DNA of 64,000 nt, from assembly GCA_023129325.1 (NCBI GenBank), contig JAGMCI010000011.1:1-64000 (forward strand), read 5' to 3'. Position numbers and translations under genes: made by a program. Of the stretch, positions 60,202 through 64,000 are shown in pieces. The stretch is from Caldifarciminota bacterium. Lineage in GTDB: Bacteria; Hydrothermota; UBA3073; JACQXS01; JAGMCI01. Numbering within the stretch: position 1 is the first letter of the stretch; every line of letters starts with the position of its first letter. Below the pieces are notes generated by a model. It ran no database searches, had not been told where the DNA came from, and was given only the letters and a program-made list of their open reading frames with translations.

Positions 60202-60737
60202 GACAAGAGGTAATCATAGCTGGTTTTGGTGGTCAGGGAGTTATCAAGGCTGGTGTATTACTGGCAACTTCGGCTATGAATGAGGGTAAGCATTGCACAC
60301 ACTTTCCATCCTATGGGGCTGAAATGAGAGGCGGTACAGCTAACTGCTCAGTGATTATTTCCACTGACGAAATTGCTTCTCCTGTGGTTACTGAGCCAGA
60401 TACAGTTATTGCTATGAACGAGCCTTCCCTTGACAAGTTTGAGCCCAGGCTGAAGAAAGGGGGATTGCTTATATACAATTCGTCACTTATCTCAAGGAAA
60501 CCAAAAAGAAATGATATTGAAGTTCTTGCCGTGCCAGCCAATGAGATAGCAGAAAAACTTGGGACTGTAAAGTGTGCCAATATGGCTGTTGTAGGAGCAT
60601 ACATATCTAAAACAAAAGCTATTGCCCTTGAGAGTATAAAGTCATCACTCCCTACGGTCTTCTATAAACTAAAGCAAGATTTCATCAACATAAATAAAAA
60701 CGCCCTTGATAAAGGCTCCACATATGCACAGAAGTAG
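60198..60737 (+). CDS. 2-oxoacid:ferredoxin oxidoreductase gamma subunit
   Basis: 179 residues. Typical start EVIIAGFGGQGVIKAGVLLA, then PSYGAEMRGGTANCSVIIS and NMAVVGAYISKTKA. Last gene of the fabH operon; a GTGGCTCTGAGCCAC palindrome 65 bp downstream may help end transcription. Confidence 0.92.
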   Translation: MRQEVIIAGFGGQGVIKAGVLLATSAMNEGKHCTHFPSYGAEMRGGTANCSVIISTDEIASPVVTEPDTVIAMNEPSLDKFEPRLKKGGLLIYNSSLISRKPKRNDIEVLAVPANEIAEKLGTVKCANMAVVGAYISKTKAIALESIKSSLPTVFYKLKQDFININKNALDKGSTYAQK

Positions 60738-60855
60738 CTAATTTTCAACTCTGCCTGTCGGATATTTCGCTCTAAAATCCATCAGTATCTTACCTCCAGT
60801 GTGGCTCTGAGCCACTACTCATTATATTTTATAAAGCATATTGCAAGAAAAAAAC
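60738..60855. other. Intergenic stretch with palindrome GTGGCTCTGAGCCAC
   Basis: The 15-bp palindrome lies at 60802-60816 and is followed by an AT-rich stretch but no clean T run. Weak terminator candidate. Nothing else seen. Confidence 0.4.
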
Positions 60856-60883
60856 TTGACAAATTTAATTTAGCTATTAAAAT
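60856..60883 (+). promoter_or_regulatory. Promoter of tRNA-Ala
   Basis: TTGACA (60856-60861), 16-bp spacer, TAAAAT (60878-60883). The tRNA starts about 67 nt downstream. Confidence 0.65.
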
Positions 60884-60950
60884 AAATAACTAAAGGGAAA
60901 AGATGATTTTGGTTTTTGATATTTAATCTTTGATATTTGATTTTATTTAT

Positions 60951-61023
60951 GGGGGTGTAGCTCAGTTGGGAGAGCGTCTGGCTGGCAGCCAGAAGGTCAG
61001 GGGTTCGACCCCCCTCACCTCCA
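60951..61023 (+). tRNA. tRNA-Ala (anticodon GGC)
   Basis: 73-nt cloverleaf. Acceptor GGGGGTG pairs with CACCTCC; D arm GCTC-AGTTGGGA-GAGC; anticodon arm TCTGG-CTGGCAG-CCAGA with anticodon GGC; variable AGGTC; T arm AGGGG-TTCGACC-CCCCT; discriminator A. CCA is not encoded. An open frame runs through it in frame with the next gene but is not translated. Confidence 0.97.
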
Positions 61024-61043
61024 TAATTAACAGGAGGAGAGAA

Positions 61044-62438
61044 ATGAAAGGAATGATTATGGGAAGCAAAAGATTATTAAGCTTTTTGTTGCTTGGATGC
61101 TTGGTTTTTGGCTTGTTTGTAAGTATAGGTTGTAAGAGTAAAGGTGGATATCAGGATATTGCTCTTGTTAAGCAGGCGACAAGAGAAATCAGGAGAATAA
61201 GAAATGCACTTGAAGAATATAAATTGGATTATAGTTATTATCCATCCGAAGGAAGTGATTTAAAGGTTAGACTTGCTTCTTATTTATCCAAGTTCTCCTA
61301 TCATGAGGACAAGATAGTGCGTGAGTATTCAGGAACTGTTCTCTCTGCGCAAAACACTCTTGACCAAATAATTAACATACTTTCTGGATGCGGGAGGATA
61401 AAAAATGAGCAAATTGAAGACAGATTTGCTAAGGTTCAGGAGAATCTTGAGCTTTACAAAGAAGAGCTTGAAGGAATTTCACATAAAATTCCATCAATAG
61501 TTGAAGATGTTAAAAAGATACAATCAGTTATTAATGACTTGAATCCTGAGAAATCAAAATCTTTAAAACAAGATTCTCTTATTAGTCTTGGAGATAGGAT
61601 TGTAACTACTGTAGATTCACTGATTAAGGAGGTAACTGGCGAAGAGAAAACTCACTTACAAAATATAGGGAGTACTTTTGGTTGGTATAAGTTAAAGCTT
61701 CTTGGCAAGGAGCCCAAAAAGCCACCTGAGCTTTATTCTCCGGAGGGGGAGATTACCACTTTGAAAGGAGTAAGCAAAGATACTATATCTCTGTCCGAGG
61801 AATGGCAAATGGGAATACTTGAGCTTGAAGGGATGATAGAAAATTATCGGCAAATTGAGTCTTCAATAAATTATTGTGATTTCCTTATAGGAACTCAAAA
61901 AGATATTAACCGTGCCTTAAAACTTATTTCAAGTTTTCAAGAAAAGAGAGAGAAAGCTAAAAAGGCAGCTGTGATTGTGGAAGCACAAGCGAAGTTGTAT
62001 CGTATGGCTGATGTTTTAAGAGATTATAGAAGAAAGAATTTAACATTCCCTGAACCAAATGTAAATACAGACTCCCTTTTTCATCCTTATTTTATAGAGA
62101 CAACGATGAGTGGTGAGCAAATAGACCGCTGGGAAGCTACTTTATCTTGGTTTTCGTCCAGTCCAGTGTATAAGACTAAAGACCCAACTACAAGTTTTAT
62201 GCTTGAGGCAAAAGTCAATAATAAAGAGCGCACTTCTCTCGCCTGTTGGGTTCAGGTTGAAAATCAGTGGGGCAAGATATTAAGTTCTTTTTCAAGTCCA
62301 TTGATTTATACCACTCCGGATTCTCTTCGGACTTATTTTATAAAAGCAAGAGCAAAAGACAGTGGCAAAACTTGGATAACAGACCGTCCACCAATTGCCA
62401 AGACCCGTCTGCCGTCTGTCGGGCAGAAAGGAGGCTAA
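61044..62438 (+). CDS. Coiled-coil lipoprotein of unknown function
   Basis: 464 residues from ATG 61044, which has an AGGAGGAG ribosome site; the frame is open further upstream through the tRNA, which is not a real start. Signal peptide LLSFLLLGCLVFGLFVSIGC with lipid-attachment Cys in SIGC. Mostly helical, with long charged coiled-coil stretches (ALEEYKLDYSYYPSEGSD, FAKVQENLELYKEELEGI). The C-terminal part is beta-rich (SFMLEAKVNNKERTSLACW). Ends in TRLPSVGQKGG, encoded by a palindrome (about 62402-62430). No family recognised. Directly followed by a TPR lipoprotein. Confidence 0.75.
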   Translation: MKGMIMGSKRLLSFLLLGCLVFGLFVSIGCKSKGGYQDIALVKQATREIRRIRNALEEYKLDYSYYPSEGSDLKVRLASYLSKFSYHEDKIVREYSGTVLSAQNTLDQIINILSGCGRIKNEQIEDRFAKVQENLELYKEELEGISHKIPSIVEDVKKIQSVINDLNPEKSKSLKQDSLISLGDRIVTTVDSLIKEVTGEEKTHLQNIGSTFGWYKLKLLGKEPKKPPELYSPEGEITTLKGVSKDTISLSEEWQMGILELEGMIENYRQIESSINYCDFLIGTQKDINRALKLISSFQEKREKAKKAAVIVEAQAKLYRMADVLRDYRRKNLTFPEPNVNTDSLFHPYFIETTMSGEQIDRWEATLSWFSSSPVYKTKDPTTSFMLEAKVNNKERTSLACWVQVENQWGKILSSFSSPLIYTTPDSLRTYFIKARAKDSGKTWITDRPPIAKTRLPSVGQKGG

Positions 62439-63611
62439 ATGAGTAAATCCTTATATCTTACCCGCCTGCTATTCGTCGGGCAGGTATCTGTTTTGTGTCT
62501 TATAATTAGTTGTGCACCACCACCCGGATTAGAGGAGAAACCAGAGGGCTCAAATGCCCAATTTAGCGAATCCAAAAAGCACTATAGTTTTTGTCGAGAG
62601 TATCTTAAAAATAAGATGTGGGATGATGCAATTAAGAATTGCGAACTTGCTGTTCAGGAAAGCACCTCTTATGTTGATGCTTATGTGGGACTTGGATTAG
62701 CTTATCGGGGAAAAAGGGAATATAATAAAATGGAAGAGACCTATGTTAAAATGATAGAAATTGCTCCACTTAAAGGTCATTATGCTTTAGGGCAACTTTA
62801 TACTGAAGAAAGGAAATATGAAAAAGCTTTATCCCGTTATAAAGAAGCTCTGAAAGTAGATACAAGTTATGCTGATGCTTGGTATGGTATAGGGTATGTT
62901 TATGAAAAAAGAGGCGACCTCTCGACTGCTATTAAGAATTACAAACATGCTTTAAAACTTGACCCTGAGAGTGAGAATATAAGATATAGTCTTGGAAAAG
63001 CATATATAGAGAGTGGAGAACATGAAAAGGGCATAGCCGAACTTAAAATTTTAATTGCTACTTATCCAGAAGACTTGGATATCAGAGCCGCACTTGGAAA
63101 AGCTTATTTGTCCTTAAAAGATTATAATAAAGCCAAACAGGAATTTAGTTATATCATCCAGCAATCTCTAACTGATGTTACAAATAGGCTGAATTTTGGC
63201 ATAACATGTGAGGGATTAAAGGATTATGAATCTGCTGTCCATATATATAAAGAAGCCATTTCTATAGATACGACAAACATTTCTTCGTATTGTCATTTGA
63301 TAAACCTTTACATAAAGTTGAAGGACCCGGCTAAAGCTCTTAAATATCTGAATAAAGCTCGCCAAATAAATCCGAAGAGCCAAATCCTTTACTGTCTTTT
63401 TGGAGATATTCATATTTTAAGCGGAGATAAGCTATTCAATAAAAAGGAATTTGATGCCTCTATATCAAAATATAATAAAGCAATCAAAGAGTATAAGCTT
63501 GCTATTCAAGGGGAAGAAGCTGAATGGGTCTCTTATGCCCAAAAGGCTATAAAAATGGCAAAGGCTAAAATTAAAAATGCAGAAGAAGAAGCCTTCTGGC
63601 ACCGTAAATAA
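62439..63611 (+). CDS. TPR repeat lipoprotein
   Basis: 390 residues. The signal peptide LTRLLFVGQVSVLCLIISC ends in the lipobox; its hydrophobic core TRLLFVGQV is encoded by a palindrome (about 62460-62484) of the same family as the one ending the previous gene. About nine TPR units of 34 residues follow (YVDAYVGLGLAYRGKREYNK, YADAWYGIGYVYEKRGDLST, SENIRYSLGKAYIESGEHEK). Probably an outer-membrane or periplasmic assembly scaffold. Starts right at the previous stop; its 3' end overlaps the HNH gene by 35 bp. Confidence 0.85.
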   Translation: MSKSLYLTRLLFVGQVSVLCLIISCAPPPGLEEKPEGSNAQFSESKKHYSFCREYLKNKMWDDAIKNCELAVQESTSYVDAYVGLGLAYRGKREYNKMEETYVKMIEIAPLKGHYALGQLYTEERKYEKALSRYKEALKVDTSYADAWYGIGYVYEKRGDLSTAIKNYKHALKLDPESENIRYSLGKAYIESGEHEKGIAELKILIATYPEDLDIRAALGKAYLSLKDYNKAKQEFSYIIQQSLTDVTNRLNFGITCEGLKDYESAVHIYKEAISIDTTNISSYCHLINLYIKLKDPAKALKYLNKARQINPKSQILYCLFGDIHILSGDKLFNKKEFDASISKYNKAIKEYKLAIQGEEAEWVSYAQKAIKMAKAKIKNAEEEAFWHRK

Positions 63612-64000
63612 AGCGTGTCTTGTTTTAAACCAGAACTATGAACCTCTTTCAATAACTCGTGTTAAGAGAGCTTTTTGCCTTATTTATCTCGGGAAGGCTG
63701 AAGTAGTTGAGCCTTACTCTTTTAAAATTCACTCCATCTCTACCTCTTTTGTTGCTCCATCGGTTTTAAGATTGCTCTATTTTATTCATGTAAAAAGGCC
63801 AAGCCTTCCACTCACCAAACGCAATATTTTAAAACGCGATAATTATACCTGTCAGTATTGTGGCGCCCAGAATGTTTCTATGACCACAGACCATATAATC
63901 CCTAAAAAACTTGGTGGTGAGGATAGCTGGGAAAATATGGTCTGTGCCTGTGTTAGATGTAATAATAAAAAAGGAGACAGCACTCTGGAAAAAGCAGGGC
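63577..64000 (+). CDS. HNH endonuclease (3' end outside window)
   Basis: 141 codons visible. Reads MQKKKPSGTVNKACLVLNQN, then YEPLSITRVKRAFCLIYLGKAEVVE, the N-terminal block of a widespread HNH family. HNH core: YTCQYCG with the first Cys pair, TTDHIIPKKLGGEDSWEN with the catalytic His, and CVRCNNKKGD with the second Cys pair. The start is placed at ATG 63577, inside the 3' end of the TPR gene, because no closer start exists. Housekeeping role of this family is unknown. Confidence 0.85.
   Translation, partial: MQKKKPSGTVNKACLVLNQNYEPLSITRVKRAFCLIYLGKAEVVEPYSFKIHSISTSFVAPSVLRLLYFIHVKRPSLPLTKRNILKRDNYTCQYCGAQNVSMTTDHIIPKKLGGEDSWENMVCACVRCNNKKGDSTLEKAG

Noticed and set aside
60930-61043. N-terminal extension of the lipoprotein gene through the tRNA (reads VAQLGERLAGSQ...)
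   Set aside because: It is the translation of tRNA-Ala. ATG 61044 has a good ribosome site and starts a proper lipoprotein signal.

Overview
The window is AT-rich bacterial chromosome from an anaerobe with a Gram-negative envelope. TolC, an RND pump and its adaptor, and lipoproteins point to an outer membrane. A ferredoxin-dependent 2-oxoacid oxidoreductase, a group 3-like [NiFe] hydrogenase and an iron-sulfur glutamate synthase point to anaerobic metabolism. A secreted protein with a FlgD-like C-terminal sorting domain, a DUF4416 protein next to an S55 protease, and heavy loads of short palindromic and inverted repeats resemble uncultured candidate phyla such as WOR-3/Stahlbacteria or relatives. 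That placement is inference; no marker gene here proves it.

Layout. 1-5.9 kb (minus): tetR-tolC-adaptor-RND efflux operon, cut by the left edge. 6.2-9.7 kb (minus): TrmB-like regulator, DUF4382 lipoprotein, PepT-like peptidase and a small conserved protein. 9.8-14.6 kb (plus): serS, a secreted trypsin-like protease, then leuC and leuD split by a GxxExxY nuclease-like gene flanked by inverted repeat arrays. 14.6-28 kb (plus): DUF4416, S55 protease, beta-propeller-like protein, a soluble-adenylyl-cyclase-like protein with an ATPase, and four tandem paralogous TPR genes. A convergent cyclic-nucleotide-binding protein follows. 28.6-34.9 kb (minus): glutamate dehydrogenase, iron-sulfur glutamate synthase, hydrogenase large and small subunits, a GXGXG protein and three tiny Cys-containing proteins. 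35-38 kb (minus): NtrC-type regulator and sensor kinase. 38.4-43.9 kb (plus): uppP, a PDZ protein, small membrane proteins, a hydrogenase maturation protease with an in-frame stop, and the sorted secreted protein. 44-50 kb: gatC, MFS transporter, plsY, M23 peptidase, asnS and a DUF4015 glycosidase-like protein. 50.4-55.5 kb (minus): a tight four-gene operon of DNA methyltransferase, NDT/TIR/SLOG-like alpha/beta protein, kinase fused to a P-loop NTPase, and an unknown protein. This is the best candidate for an undescribed defence system. 55.9-64 kb: tgt, then fabH with a four-subunit 2-oxoacid:ferredoxin oxidoreductase, tRNA-Ala, two lipoproteins and a truncated HNH endonuclease.

Three themes run through the window. 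First, many transcription units start with TTGACA-N16/17-TATAAT promoters whose -10 box ends about 6 nt before the start codon, which predicts leaderless mRNAs. Second, intergenic regions carry imperfect inverted arrays of short units (ACACAGAT, ACACGAAC, AGTAAGC, AATTCCAAA types). These have supplied start codons and signal peptides to some genes. Third, GC-rich palindromes sit in frame inside at least eight coding regions.

Functionally, the cyclase, TPR proteins and CNB protein look like a cAMP signalling module. The hydrogenase and glutamate genes look like a link between H2 and nitrogen assimilation. FabH with the 2-oxoacid oxidoreductase looks like a route for priming fatty acid synthesis from 2-oxoacids.
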